A stretch of 64,000 nt of DNA from Patella vulgata (lineage: Eukaryota; Mollusca; Gastropoda; Patellidae), in assembly GCF_932274485.2 (NCBI RefSeq), contig NC_065887.2, positions 6,482,001 through 6,546,000 of the forward strand, written 5' to 3'. Position 1 is the stretch's first letter; each line of letters begins with the position of its first letter. This document shows, in pieces, positions 32,405 through 43,155 of the stretch. The translations under genes were made by a program, and so were the position numbers. The notes beneath the pieces were generated by a model, which was not told where the DNA came from, made no database searches, and saw nothing but the letters and a program-made list of their open reading frames with translations.

Positions 32405-33534
32405 GCTTCTTATCTGTCCATCTCTTGCAAAATATAAGCGCATGTTGCATGGAAACCACTTGTAACTTGATTTTATTATAACGAAGGGAGAATTTTAACA
32501 CTGTATTTTAATATGCAATAACTTTGTTTTATTGTCTTATCAATTTTCCATTTTATATTACGCCTTCATATGTAAATAACCTAATTAAATCAACCTGCCT
32601 ATAATATTATATTACAATGTATTGAACGTTATATTCATAATAAACAACAAAAAAAAAAAAACATTTCGCCGGACATAAAGATGGCAGTAACCCTAGCAGA
32701 GATTGATGAACCATTTTTTTTACAATATTATATTTAGTTTTCAAGCGACTATTACAGTTTGTAGAGTGACAATAATGTTTCCCTGAAAGAATCGGTAAAG
32801 ATATATAATAAATCTATATTTCCTGGAAATTGGATATGCAAACCACCTGTTAGTACAATCATATTTATGTCGATTTCCGCAATTGGTTCGCTACGCCCAA
32901 GCAGGATGCGGTGGGGGTGGATTCTTCTTTTATTTGAATTTGCTCATCGATGGCGTCCGCAGTTCTTGTAAAACGGACTATACGATCTTAAATTTGCTGA
33001 TGTATTACCAATCACATAAAACTTGGTGAAGAGAATATTAAATCGCAACACATGATTGTGGATGTACATTTATGCCTGGTCGTACTTTATTTATTGTTTA
33101 TTTTATATATAGCATTAAACTGAATTTGTTTCCTATTATTGTAGTGTACACGTTCATATATTCAATATGGCCTTGGTATACCGTGACTCATGCATGGACA
33201 ATAACGATCGTTAAGCCACGTTTATCTTGGATAACCAATCACGATGAAGGAGGAAAACACTAACAGCCCTAATATAAAATATTGTTTCCGGGAATGACAT
33301 GAAAGTAACATGTCGACAAGAAGTTGATTGCTAAAACCTTTAGATCTAAAATTAACGACCAAATAAAACTTACTGATTTTATTTCCAAACACAGCTGATG
33401 CATATTATATGCTGGGAGAACCCCCCAAAAACAGAATGTACAAAACAACACCTGCGAACAGGTATTTGTGTATAAAACAAACGATAAACTCCGTGTTCAA
33501 CAGTCTAATTGTTTCACGTACTCTTGCGCTATAG
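32405..33534. other. Unassigned AT-rich stretch
   Basis: No gene or repeat was recognised. Its right end would be the upstream region of the EGF-like gene before the Tc1 insertion. Confidence 0.45.
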
Positions 33535-33536
33535 TA

Positions 33537-35041
33537 TACTCAGCCAAATTAAAAACTTGACACTCGGGATTTTTGGGACTAGATTTTTAATATTTGGTTT
33601 AAGGCAACTATTTTAGTGTTATGTTGTGCACAGACGACCGTGACATCAACAGAAAGCAAGAATACGTCTCGCCGAAAGTCCTTGACATTGATAACGTTCG
33701 TGATGTCACAGTACCCCCCAAAATGAAATTCACAGACTTGGAGAACAATCGGAATAAAGTGTTTAGTAACGGTTGTGGCCTCCTCTAGCGTCTCGTACTG
33801 CCACACAACGTCTTCTCATGGATCTCAGAACATTAGTAAACACTACCCGAGGAAGACGTCGCCACTGCTCAGCAAGAGCATGTTGAAGGTCCTGCAACGT
33901 CAGTGGTGGATTTTCTTGCTGACGAACACGTCGACCCAGGTCGTCCCAGATGTGTTCAATAGGATTAAGGTCGGGGCTAAGCGACGGCCAATCCAGGACT
34001 TGGACACCGGCATTTCTTAAAAAATTCTGGGTAGCAATTGCTGTATGGGGTTGAGCATTGTCTTGTTGAAACGTTAGTCCAGGCCCATGTCTCTGCATAA
34101 ACGGAAGAAGAACAGGTTGCAAAATCTGATCCCTGTACTGGACAGCAATTAAGTTCCCTTGGACAACAACAAGAGGAGAACGTCCATGTGCACAAAAAGA
34201 ACCCCAAACCATGACGCTGCCGCCACCAAATCGGCCAACTTCTCTGACGCATACTTGAGCGTAACGTTCACCTCGTCTGCGGTACACTCGGACCCTGCCA
34301 TCGGCAAATCTCAAAGTGAATCGAGATTCGTCACTAAAGACAACCGAATTCCACTGTCTTTGAGTAAATCTTATGTGTCTTGTGGCCCACACAAGTCGGT
34401 TACGGCGATGAAGAGGTGTCAATATTGGTCCATTATAGGGCCTCCGAGCTCGAAGACAAGCAGCCTGCAAGCGATTTCGAACAGTTTGTGCAGTTACCCT
34501 TCCACCAAACATCTCTCTACTTGTGGAGGTTGCAGTGACAAATCTGTTTCTAAGATGACGTAATCGTATTGCTTGATCTTCCTGGGCGGTCGGCAATAGT
34601 TCCAGTTTGAAGCACTCTCATTCTAAGATTAATTATTGTCTGGCGTGAACAATTAAAGGCTCTTACAACAGTGACCACAGACTGACCAGCATAGAGCCTA
34701 CCTATAGCACGTAGACGTTCTACATTTGAAAGGCGCGGCATTTTCTAACAAAGATGAAAATAACAATTTTAATGTGTTTTTCCAGTTCAATTTACGTGTG
34801 CGTGTTCAGTTTAAGCAAACTTGCATCGATTGACCTCACGAGTTTGTGTTTGCACATGTTTTTCAGGTTTTTCATCTTTATATTCTCAAAAGTCACGTGA
34901 TCCACGTGACTTTACAATTTTATGAAATTAAAGGCTTCTTACTACTTACTATCGTTAGAAACACTTTAAAATTTATTTGACTTACCAGAAAAAAAAAATT
35001 GTTGAAATTCATCAGTGTCAAGTTTTTAATTTGGCTGAGTA
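33537..35041 (-). mobile_element. Tc1 transposon, about 1.5 kb, nearly complete
   Basis: TA on both sides (33535-33536 and 35042-35043). The 30-bp ends TACTCAGCCAAATTAAAAAC and its inverse GTTTTTAATTTGGCTGAGTA match almost perfectly. The transposase gene is on the minus strand. The right end lies 23 bases before the start codon of the cysteine-rich gene at 35065. Confidence 0.92.
33763..34741 (-). pseudogene. Tc1 transposase (DD34E), one frame change
   Basis: The product cuts and joins the transposon ends at TA. The N-terminal 63 residues (MPRLSNVERLRAIGRLYAG..., a helix-turn-helix with CSRQTIINLRMR) are in one frame (34741-34550). The remaining 277 residues (34596-33763) are in another, so one indel near 34590 separates them. 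The catalytic triad is intact: Asp in VVFSDESRF, Asp in FQQDNAQPHTA and Glu in NPIEHIW, with 34 residues between the last two. Total length of about 335-340 residues equals that of Tc1 transposases. With a single break this is a rather young copy. Confidence 0.88.
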
Positions 35042-35064
35042 TATAATAGTATAGTATTATCATC

Positions 35065-35227
35065 ATGCGTGTTATTTTGTGGATTGCAATGGTCTTGACC
35101 ACTGTCGTGACTTTCTCTGGACCAAGGAGCGGGTGGCCTTGGTCACGATATGGAGGGATGAGGAATCCAAGATGCATCAGTTGTTCAGAGGTAAAAGAGG
35201 CCCATTTGTGTGAATCCTGCTGCAAAA
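35065..35227 (+). CDS. Secreted cysteine-rich EGF-like protein, exon 1
   Basis: Exon 1 of a five-exon gene (35065-35227, 35582-35703, 38178-38267, 39188-39247, 39645-39679). It encodes a signal peptide (MRVILWIAMVLTTVVTFSG) then a segment with CISC and CESCC. The donor AAAA|GTGAGC leaves phase 1. All later exons also begin and end in phase 1, which supports the model. The whole product is about 155 residues, secreted, with one EGF-like domain followed by further cysteine-rich segments. I do not recognise an orthologue. A Tc1 element ends 23 bases upstream of the ATG, so the promoter and most of the 5' leader are separated from the gene. Confidence 0.6.
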
Positions 35228-35348
35228 GTGAGCTTTTTTTATTTTTAAATATTTATTTTCTTTTTTCAAAGTTTTGTCAGTCTAGATCACACTGTACATG
35301 TAGATTACACTGTACAGTTGGACAACAGACACTTAAGGGGTTAGAATT

Positions 35349-35583
35349 TCTGATTCCTTACATTATCTTGTCTAGCATACTATTGTATATACACCGTATA
35401 ACACGCGCCATATTGTTTTGATTTGTAAATAAAGACTAGTCTGCAATAAAACGAAAAACGAGTGCTACATGTAATGAGTATTGGGAGATAATTGATATAG
35501 AAATGTCTTCACCGAGTCAAAACAATATGGCGCGTGATATGACTTGTATATGTTACAGTATGCTAGACAAGATAATGTAAGAA
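35349..35583. repeat. Foldback with about 72-bp arms in intron 1 of the EGF-like gene
   Basis: CTTACATTATCTTGTCTAGC to ACGCGCCATATTGTTTTGA recurs inverted at about 35515-35583, ending exactly where the EGF exon begins. The exon acceptor (GATAATGTAAG) lies inside the right arm. Confidence 0.8.
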
Positions 35584-35703
35584 ATTGTAATCTCGTCAAC
35601 CTGTACTTCAAATCCATGCAAATTTAATGGGGTACCTGCACAATAGTTGATAACGGTTACAGCTGTAGTTGTACTCCTGGGTATCAAGGAGAACTCTGTG
35701 ATG
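35582..35703 (+). CDS. EGF-like domain exon (exon 2)
   Basis: Encodes [10 protein letters not shown] then [14 protein letters not shown] then [10 protein letters not shown], the six-cysteine spacing of an EGF-like domain. The two parts are offset by one base at the GGGG run near 35628. The exon length (122 bp) is one short of a multiple of three, whereas exons 3 and 4 are exact multiples. This could be a sequencing slip in a G-run or a real frameshift that would end the protein early. The donor GATG|GTAAGA is strong. The acceptor lacks a pyrimidine tract, and the foldback next to it may have replaced the original. Confidence 0.6.
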
Positions 35704-35743
35704 GTAAGATAGATTGTATGTCGTATCAATAATTTCCCGGAAG

Positions 35744-35830
35744 AGAGAGAGAGAGTGTGTGTGTGTGTGAGAGAGAGAGATAGATAGAGAGAGTGAGAGA
35801 GAGAGAGAGAGAGTAAAATGGGGTTGAACT
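35744..35830 (-). repeat. GA/GT simple repeat with SINE B tail scrap
   Basis: Mixed GAGA, GTGT and GATA tracts followed by AAAATGGGGTTGAAC, a degraded inverted SINE B 3' end. Confidence 0.65.
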
Positions 35831-36000
35831 GATTGTATTTACAGATATACAGATAACTCTTTAGCGAAAAATTACAGATAAAGGTGTTTAATTTTCGAAA
35901 ACGCACGAGTAGCTAAACCACGTGTTTTTGTTTATCATTATGGTTGCTAAGACCGATTCTTTATAAATAAAATTAAAATATAGTGGAATAGTGAGAGCCG

Positions 36001-36187
36001 AAATGAAATGAAATGAAATGAAAAGTTGGCCTACTCTTATATTGAACTGCCAAAGGATCTTTTACGTTCACGCCAACGTATACACGGGACCTCGGTTTTT
36101 CGTCTCATCCGAACGATTAGATATCTTTCCTTGTCAGTCCCTCCATCCTGCACCACTGACAAGGGGGAACCACTTCGGAAAATCTTT
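36001..36187 (-). repeat. SINE A copy with internal deletion
   Basis: AAATGAAATGAAATGAAA tail, deletion of the 3' third, then inverted body TCTTTTACGTTCACGCCAAC to GGGGGAACCACTTCGG. Confidence 0.82.
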
Positions 36188-36921
36188 GGTTTTTGACGTT
36201 CAATTATCCATTTGGTCAAATATGATGAAAATAATCAAAGAGATTGGTCAATTTAGGCTAATGACGTCGAAACCCACCCTTATATGGAAAATGGAAATAT
36301 ACCGAAGAAACTTCCCACAATATATATGTTATCAACCTAGAATTGAATGTTTAGCACATTATGACTCTTTTTATATAACAATATGTCATTCATTCACTAA
36401 GTTGATTTCAGTACATACTACATATATGTCAATCTAATAACTTGCCAAAGATATTAATTAATGCAAAATAATGCCATCATTTTTCTCTATTCCTTGTCTA
36501 TAAATTTGAAAAAAAATGTCGCAATGACAATATTTTCTGAAATCTGGTTCAATGGTCCGAAATCCTTTTTTTTTCAAAGGGCTGTCAGGCTTTTGACGCA
36601 TCAAAACTGTTCCCAGTACCCATTAAAATATATTATTGTAAGCAACTTCACATAAATATACCCTTTAAAGATTTTAATTAAATCGATGGTTTCGGGCAGT
36701 GGCATACAAGTAACGAACGAATCAACCATTTAAAATTGTCGCCGCTACTTAATTATTTTTCTTCCTTTCAGGTAGTGTTGCATCTATATGCGATCATGCT
36801 TTTCGTTCCGTTTCGCCTCGCTCGTACTTGTGCCAGTACGGTCACAAAATTCATTAAAACGAATAAAACTAACGCAGTGGTCCATGGTGAACACTAGAAA
36901 CATTAGGATTAAACCAGGGAA
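36188..36921 (+). other. Unassigned intron DNA of the EGF-like gene
   Basis: No additional exon with phase-1 borders and a cysteine pattern was found here. Confidence 0.4.
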
Positions 36922-36975
36922 ATGAAATGGGGTTTAACGTCCTACTGTTCTGCTCCGAACTGGGCTAATGAAGAC
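36922..36975 (-). repeat. SINE A 3' fragment
   Basis: GAAATGGGGTTTAACGTCCT to CTAATGAAGACGTGCC. Confidence 0.75.
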
Positions 36976-37117
36976 GTGCCAGGGAAAAGTTCACTTGGCG
37001 CGCGAGGGGGTAATCTGTGCATGGAGGGTAATCTGTGCCCAACATATATATAGGTTATTTATTACACTTCTGTTTCTATTATTAATCGTTCGAATGCTCT
37101 AAATAGGATATACTTAA

Positions 37118-37508
37118 GCATACATTATGCAAGAGCCTATTGAATGTCTTTCTTTAGGCCTAAAATTTTTATATAAACTATTAATTAGACATTTATTAAC
37201 ACGGAAAGACCTTAATCAACTCTCGATGGCATCTTATGTGTCGAATGTTCATTGAATTTGAATCCGTTCTGCTGCTCAACGCTAATTCATGATTAAATCC
37301 AAAAATGGATAACCGAGACTATGTTTTTTTTATCGTACCGACTTTAGTAATGATGATCGAGGCTAGGCCCTAAACTCAGTTCCTATAATCTCCCTTCAGC
37401 GTAAAGAAATTTGACGCAAATTTTCAGTATATCCCCTTTACATTATCCAGTTTTTAACTATTATAGCTAGAACTGTCAGCTCTTAATCTAATCTTCCATA
37501 ATGCATCT
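37118..37508. mobile_element. TTAA MITE family 2 copy
   Basis: TTAA at 37114-37117, start GCATACATTATGCAAGAGCC, end ATCTTCCATAATGCATCTTTAG with the right TTAA altered. The right 80 bases became part of the tandem array that follows. Confidence 0.72.
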
Positions 37509-38018
37509 TTAGTGACTTAAAACTCTCTCTCTCTCTCTTTCTCCCCCCACCCTCTCTCTCTCCCCCCCTTCTCTCCATTACACGCCTGTTTCTATTATTT
37601 ACCGTTCTACTTCTTGATCGTTCAGCATATCCCCTTTACATTATACAGTTTTTAACTATTATAGTGAGAACTGTCAGCTCTTAATCTAATCTTCCATAAT
37701 GCATCTTTAGTGACTTAAAACTCTCTCTCTCTCTCTTTCTCCCCCCACCCTCTCTCTCTCCCCCCTTCTCTCCATTACACGCCTGTTTCTATTATTTACC
37801 GTTCTACTTCTTGATCGTTCAGCATATCCCCTTTACATTATACAGTTTTTAACTATTATAGTGAGAACTGCCAGTTCTTAATCTAATCTTTCATAATGCA
37901 TCTTTAGTGACTTAAAACTCTCTCTCTCTCTCTTTCTCCCCCCACCCTCTCTCTCTCCCCCCCTTCTCTCCATTACACGCCTGTTTCTATTATTTACCGT
38001 TCTACTTTTTGATCGTTC
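37425..38018. repeat. Tandem triplication, 197-198 bp units
   Basis: Units begin CAGNATATCCCCTTTACATT at 37425, 37623 and 37820 and are almost identical. Each holds the right end of MITE family 2, a CT microsatellite and CACGCCTGTTTCTATTATTT. Confidence 0.92.
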
Positions 38019-38177
38019 GAATGCTCTTAGTAGGATATAGTTAATGACTTAAAAAAACTTATCAAAACTATCCTATGTTGGATGATTTGTCAGATTTTGT
38101 ACCTTTGTCTACCAAATCATGTTAGAATTTTATCTTATGGAAGCAAAGTTGTATATTGTAAACTATCTTTATTATAG

Positions 38178-38267
38178 TTAAACCATTCTATTGTCGGAAG
38201 AATGATTATACATCGGCATGCCGAGTCTCTACTGGAGATGGCACTTGTTCGGGTGGTGTTTGTCTCA
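38178..38267 (+). CDS. EGF-like gene exon 3
   Basis: After acceptor TTTATTATAG, encodes KPFYCRKNDYTSACRVS then TGDGTCSGGVCL, four cysteines. It ends phase 1 at CTCA|GTAAAT. The length of 90 bp keeps the frame. Confidence 0.6.
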
Positions 38268-38459
38268 GTAAATATGATTTATATTATAAACAGTGGCTCA
38301 TTTGTACAACCCGATGTATATATATATGCTATTGACAGTCTGGGATATGATGAATATACATGTAACTGTCAGTGATATGATCATCATGTACTGACAGCCT
38401 GATAAAACTCAGAGCCGGTTTCAAATATTATAAGACATATTATCTGTGTTTCGAAACTA

Positions 38460-38726
38460 GAGAGAGAGAGAGAGAGAAATGGGGTTTAACGTCCACTTGA
38501 CACAAACTAGGTCATTTCGGGACTAACATATGGTTTAATTTTATTTCAATAATTCGCTTGCGCGTAGGGAGGAAACCGGAGGACCCGGAGAAAACCCACG
38601 AGGTTGGACAGGCGACCCTACTCCTTGTCACGTACAACCGGGGATTCGAAACCACGCCAGTCGACTCAATGACAGACTTTATGATACAGCGCGCGCACGC
38701 TAACCATTCAGCCATCCAACCCCCCC
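38460..38726 (-). repeat. Full-length SINE B with 12-bp target duplication
   Basis: GTTTCGAAACTA flanks it at 38448-38459 and 38727-38738. Between the duplications lie the GA tail, the full body, the inverted B and A boxes, and a run of seven C. The 5' head of this family therefore starts with a G-run followed by TTGGATGGCTGAATGG. Confidence 0.93.
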
Positions 38727-38824
38727 GTTTCGAAACTAACACTGTAAGATCAATAATAAAACTTATATAAGAACACCGCTTTCTAATCAGACTATTGACC
38801 AATATTTGATCTTATAAAAGGTAG

Positions 38825-38960
38825 TTGGGTCGCCGAGTGGTCTAGCTCAAATGTTTTAGGTTATATGGCCTGTTATCCATGCAAGCAGTTATTGCTTTGA
38901 TCATCTGTAATACCTGCCGGTTTGAAGAAAAGCGCACAGTGTTAGTCCCAAGAGGAGATA
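38825..38960 (+). repeat. Possible tRNA-derived SINE, separate family
   Basis: GGGTCGCCGAGTGGTCTAGC resembles a tRNA-Leu/Ser A-box arm, and the segment ends in an ATA repeat near 38955. No clear B box was seen. Confidence 0.35.
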
Positions 38961-39187
38961 ATAATAATAATAATGAAAAAATTATTTAATGAGGCAACTT
39001 ATTTAGTTTACAAAAAACTAATCTTCCCTCCTAAGCTACAAGGACATATATATACATGTAATATCAGGATTGTTACATGTAATATCAGGATTGTTACCCC
39101 ACCCCCTTCCTTCACCTGGACTGTACATATGTGTTGATAGATAGTTTGATATTATTATATATAATGATATATTACTTATATTTATAG

Positions 39188-39247
39188 TGTCATGTGTGCT
39201 AGACAAGGATTGTCGAGGTCAACCATGGGTTAGTGGATACTGTGCAC
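39188..39247 (+). CDS. EGF-like gene exon 4
   Basis: After acceptor TATTTATAG, encodes SCVLDKDCRGQPWVSGYCA, three cysteines, ending phase 1 at GCAC|GTAAAT. The length is 60 bp. Confidence 0.58.
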
Positions 39248-39644
39248 GTAAATATTCTCTTTATAATCACCCTTTATATTATATGATATGTATATATCAC
39301 CCATCAATATGACTTGATTTCTATATAAGTATATTTAACGTCTTTATTTAAATAAAACAGAGAAGACACGACTCGTCATGATAACAAACAGCAGGTTATA
39401 ACTTTGAGTACATTCACCCAATAACGTTATTTATCATCTAACATGTGTTTCTTAGTATGATGGCAACGTCGATCACCTGTTTCAACCCATGAAAATAATA
39501 TACTGTAAACTAAAACATTTCTAACGAATTGTATTTTCTTTTTATACACAGTAAGTCCATTTTCTGGCCATGAACGAGTTTCCTGATGACTTATGGCGGC
39601 TTGTTTATTGATTAATAATATAAACCATATTTTGTATTTTTCAG

Positions 39645-39679
39645 ATGTTAAATGTGGAGAATCATTTTGTTTTGGGTAA
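39645..39679 (+). CDS. EGF-like gene terminal exon 5
   Basis: After acceptor GTATTTTTCAG, the phase-1 join gives HVKCGESFCFG and a TAA stop. AATAAA follows at 39738, 59 bases later, which supports the end of the gene here. Confidence 0.58.
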
Positions 39680-39737
39680 CCAAATCAGATTATCTTATGT
39701 TATATCCACTGTATAGTGAACAACTATTACTCAATAC

Positions 39738-39743
39738 AATAAA
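39738..39743 (+). terminator. Polyadenylation signal of the EGF-like gene
   Basis: AATAAA overlapping a second one (AATAAAATAAA), shortly after the exon 5 stop. Confidence 0.55.
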
Positions 39744-39990
39744 ATAAATTGATATATTTAACCATTGATATAAGGTTTAATATAATAAACTATATTGTAA
39801 TATTTAACATAATTGTTCTTTCTTTATAAATTATAATTATAAGCCAACAATATATTAATCTTAACCAAGAACTACAATATAATAATAAGTACTTCCTGAA
39901 AACAACTAGATACCAACAAGTACAAGATATTAAAATATATACAACTGGCGGTAGTTTTTGCTTTGGTATGCATAGAACATTCCAACTCGT

Positions 39991-40095
39991 CATGACGTCA
40001 TCATAGGTTGATATATTCGGTTCATATCAACCTCTCATGACGTCATGAATGACGTCATCTCAGGTTGATATATCCGGTTCATATCAACCGCTGAT
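39991..40095. repeat. Two tandem units with CRE-like TGACGTCA sites
   Basis: Each unit has TGACGTCA and the imperfect palindrome AGGTTGATATATNCGGTTCA followed by TATCAACC. The second unit has an extra TGACGTCA. It could be a regulatory cluster or a decaying foldback. Confidence 0.5.
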
Positions 40096-40099
40096 GAAG

Positions 40100-40593
40100 T
40101 TGATGATCAAAATAATACAAAGAACACAGAAATCAATTTTTATTCTTTTGACAATTAAAACATTTTAAGGTACAATTTGTAGCATTCAGCACCGAAATAG
40201 ACGGCGTACTTTTCGGCATATTTATATAGGTTATCCATGTCTTAGATATCTTTCAGAATGTTCTTTTCGTCCACATTTAGATTATTTCTCCACACACTCC
40301 AAGACTTGAAAGTATCTATAGACCAAGAGTTCCTTTGTAAAGTATTTTTGAGTACAGTCCACGTAACACAGTCGGTCAAGTCCTTCTCTGAACACACCGA
40401 AAACCTTCAAAGTTCACTGATCTAAATTTTCTTCAGCCCTTTCACTAGAAACTTGTAGATCTTCGTCGGAATTTGCATTCGCATCTACTCCACCGTCAAT
40501 CTGTTGGCTAAAAAGACTTAATTATTTGTCTGATAACGTATTACTCTCCATTTTGATTTTGCTTTCAATTTAATTGAACCTATAGTTACTCCA

Positions 40594-40596
<3 letters not shown>
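40100..40596 (-). other. Possible decayed coding DNA, unassigned
   Basis: Minus-strand frames contain IDGGVDANANSDEDLQVSSE and, in another frame, NTLQRNSWSIDTFKSWSVW, which faintly recalls the N-terminal arm of Crypton-type tyrosine recombinases. Stops interrupt it, and the assignment is weak. Confidence 0.2.
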
Positions 40597-40629
<33 letters not shown>

Positions 40630-40802
40630 GTGTGTGTGTGGGGGGGGGGGAGGGGTGTTAACGTCCATTCGACACAAACCAGGTCATTTCGGGACTAATA
40701 TATTGTTCAATTTTATTCCAATAATTCGCTTGCGCGTAGGGGTCTTTAGCAGTGGCAGGAAACCGGAGGACCCGGAGAAAACCCACGAGGTTGGACAGGC
40801 GA
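40597..40802 (-). repeat. SINE B copy, head missing
   Basis: Long GA tract, a GTGT/G-run insertion, then GTTAACGTCCATTCGACACA to CCACGAGGTTGGACAGGCG. Confidence 0.85.
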
Positions 40803-41050
40803 AAAATGGCAACAAGGTAGATGGTTATAAACAATAACATTACACACGCATTCACGTGATTTGGATTCCGTAATTTTCGAGCAATTATCTAATCAATGTT
40901 GACTTTTAATGGAAGAGTCCATTTAATTTAAGGGCGATCAAAACTATAACATTGTATATGTAGGATATAAACCTTCTCTCCATCGGATTGATATGATAGA
41001 GAACACGCGGGCGAAGCGAGTAGGTTAATATCCTATACTACCTATACATA

Positions 41051-41719
41051 CAGTGGCGGCGCCAGCCGTCGGTGATTGGAGGGGCAAAACTGGGGCAAAG
41101 TCTAAGGTTAAGGAGGCAAAGGCACGAGCTTCAACTAGGGGTAGGGGGCCTCCCCCAGAAAATTTTGAAGCACAGGTTGCCGGAAATGCAGCCTGGCAGT
41201 ATTTCAGGCACTGATCGATGAGGTAAAGTGTCAAACGAACGGACTTGCGAATCACGACGAAGCCCACTCACGAGCGTCAAAGTAGGGAGTCCTCCCCCCA
41301 GAAAATTTTGAAAAATAGACTGCCCGAAATGCTGTCTTACAGTATTCCCAGGCACCGATCGTCGAGATAAATAGATCTGACCAGATACCGTCCGTCGCCT
41401 GATCACTAGTTTATCCGACTAGAGAACAAAATGTCAAACGAACGGACTTGCGAACCTCAACGAATTCCCCTTGTGAGCGCCAAAGTAGCGAGTCCATTGG
41501 GGACCTCGCCAAGACAATTTTGAAAAATAGACTGTCGGAAATGCTCTACAACATGCAAGTTTATGACTGAGTGGGGATGTGGGATTTATTCACCGTAGAA
41601 GGTATTGATTACCGAAACGTATCACAAATACTTTTTTTATTTTCTAAAATTATTGGGGGGTGGGGGCAAACAGAGGACAGACCAGATTAATGCCCCCCCC
41701 CCCCCCGGCGCCGCCACTG
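41051..41719. mobile_element. Non-autonomous hAT-like element
   Basis: Ends CAGTGGCGGCGCC and inverted CAGTGGCGGCGCC. Inside are two to three diverged tandem segments (GAAAATTTTGAA, GTCAAACGAACGGACTTGCG). The CAGTGGCGG end is common in hAT-like MITEs; a clear 8-bp target duplication was not found. Confidence 0.65.
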
Positions 41720-42197
41720 ATACGAGGTAGAACTTAATTTAAACAAGCCTGAATCGGAGTAAAGTTCTCACGAAGATTAAAACAAGTTCTATTTTTCAAC
41801 AAACGTTTTAATAAATATTCAAATATTCAAATAGCCAATAGCAAAGAGTTCGAAATCGGATTTGGCTACTCTTGTAAAATCATAATGGTAAAACAGCAAT
41901 AGAAGCCTTAAAACGTTGATCTAGGCAACAAACGGTGACATGACGATAGCTCCGGTCAAAATTCAAAGTCCGTATCGTCAAAACGCCTCAAACAGTCGTA
42001 CGAGACAGTTATGACATGAAGTAGTAATAAATCCGTACCGGTTCACTGCTGAGCGAAGGTTACAAGCAGCCTGGGCCATGATGATTCTCGAGAATCCCAA
42101 GATGACATCTATCCGTGTTGACTGGAGCGAGTGCGTTAACCACGTGACGACGTCACATCACGCCAAAAACTGGTCGACGTCGAGTTAAACAACAAAT
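41720..42197. other. Unassigned stretch
   Basis: No gene or repeat was recognised. Confidence 0.45.
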
Positions 42198-42460
42198 GGA
42201 ATGAAATGAAATAAGGTTTATCATTCTAATGTTCTGCTCCTACCGGACTAATGAAGACGGGCATATGCCATACAGTGTGTTATGAGGGAAATTTTGCCCG
42301 GGCAGCGGCACTATTGTCTACTTTTATATCCAATCCCAACTGCCAAGGGATCTTTTAAGTGCACTCCAATGTATACACGGGACCTAGGCTTTTTGTCCCA
42401 TCCGAATGACAAAACAGCTGTCCTTGTCAGGCCCTTCGTCCTGCACCACTGTACAATACG
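42198..42460 (-). repeat. SINE A copy, diverged
   Basis: ATGAAATGAAAT tail, inverted body, ending at CGTCCTGCACCACTG. Confidence 0.82.
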
Positions 42461-42511
42461 GATGGACGATATCTCCTAGCTGACAAATATACTAATTACG
42501 TAGGTACGTAA

Positions 42512-42612
42512 CACTGCAAGCCACATACTCTCACAACAGGGATTGAAACCACCCCCGTAAATGGCCAGCTAGAGATTGACAACGCGGCATACTAGACCCC
42601 CCCCCCCCCCCT
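42512..42612 (-). repeat. SINE D fragment (third tRNA-like family)
   Basis: Inverted B box (GGGATTGAAACC) and AGCCACATACTCTCACAACA, then CGGCATACTAGACC and a 16-base C-run at the head end, as in SINE B. Confidence 0.6.
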
Positions 42613-42644
42613 ACCAACGCCAGAGAGAGAGAGAGAGAGAGAGG

Positions 42645-42925
42645 AAATGAAATGAAATGAAATGAATGGAGTTTAACGTCCTACTGTTTTGCTCCAAACT
42701 GTGCTAATGAAGACGGGCATACGCTATACCGTGTGCTATGAGGGAAATTTTGCCCGGACAGCGGCACTACGGCCTACTCTTATATCGAATTCCAACTGTC
42801 CAGGGATCTTTTACGTGCACGCCAATGTGTACACGGGACCTTGGTTTTTCGTCTCATCCGAATCACTTGACAGCTGTCCTTGTCAGGCCCTCCGTCCTGT
42901 ATCACTGACAAGGGGGAACCACGAG
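42645..42925 (-). repeat. SINE A copy, 5' truncated
   Basis: GAAATGAAATG tail to GGGGGAACCACG. Inserted in a GA tract, with GAGAGAGAGAG on both sides. Confidence 0.88.
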
Positions 42926-42956
42926 AGAAAGAGAGAGAGATGAGTACTTCTTCGTC

Positions 42957-43155
42957 TATTAGTCTTTAACGTCCGCTTCCACTGATGATGATATCAGAAA
43001 ACTTTTGCCTTCTCTTGATTATGGTTAGCGCATTGAGAAGGCGCCCATATTCCCAAGCCACATACGCTCACATCAGGGATTGAAACCAAGCCCTGAAGCC
43101 AGATGTGGCCGGTCAACCAGAGTTCGAAGCGCGACACCCTAGACCACTAGCCCAC
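42957..43155 (-). repeat. SINE D copy
   Basis: Inverted tRNA-like head (GACACCCTAGACCACTAGCC), B box (GGGATTGAAACC), and TTGAGAAGGCGCCCATATTC. The tail side has CTTTAACGTCCGCTTCCAC, a relative of the SINE A and B 3' motif. Confidence 0.6.

Noticed and set aside
41025-41406. Two overlapping minus-strand frames of 80-91 codons
   Set aside because: They lie in the internally repeated hAT-like element, and their similarity to each other comes from the tandem DNA segments.
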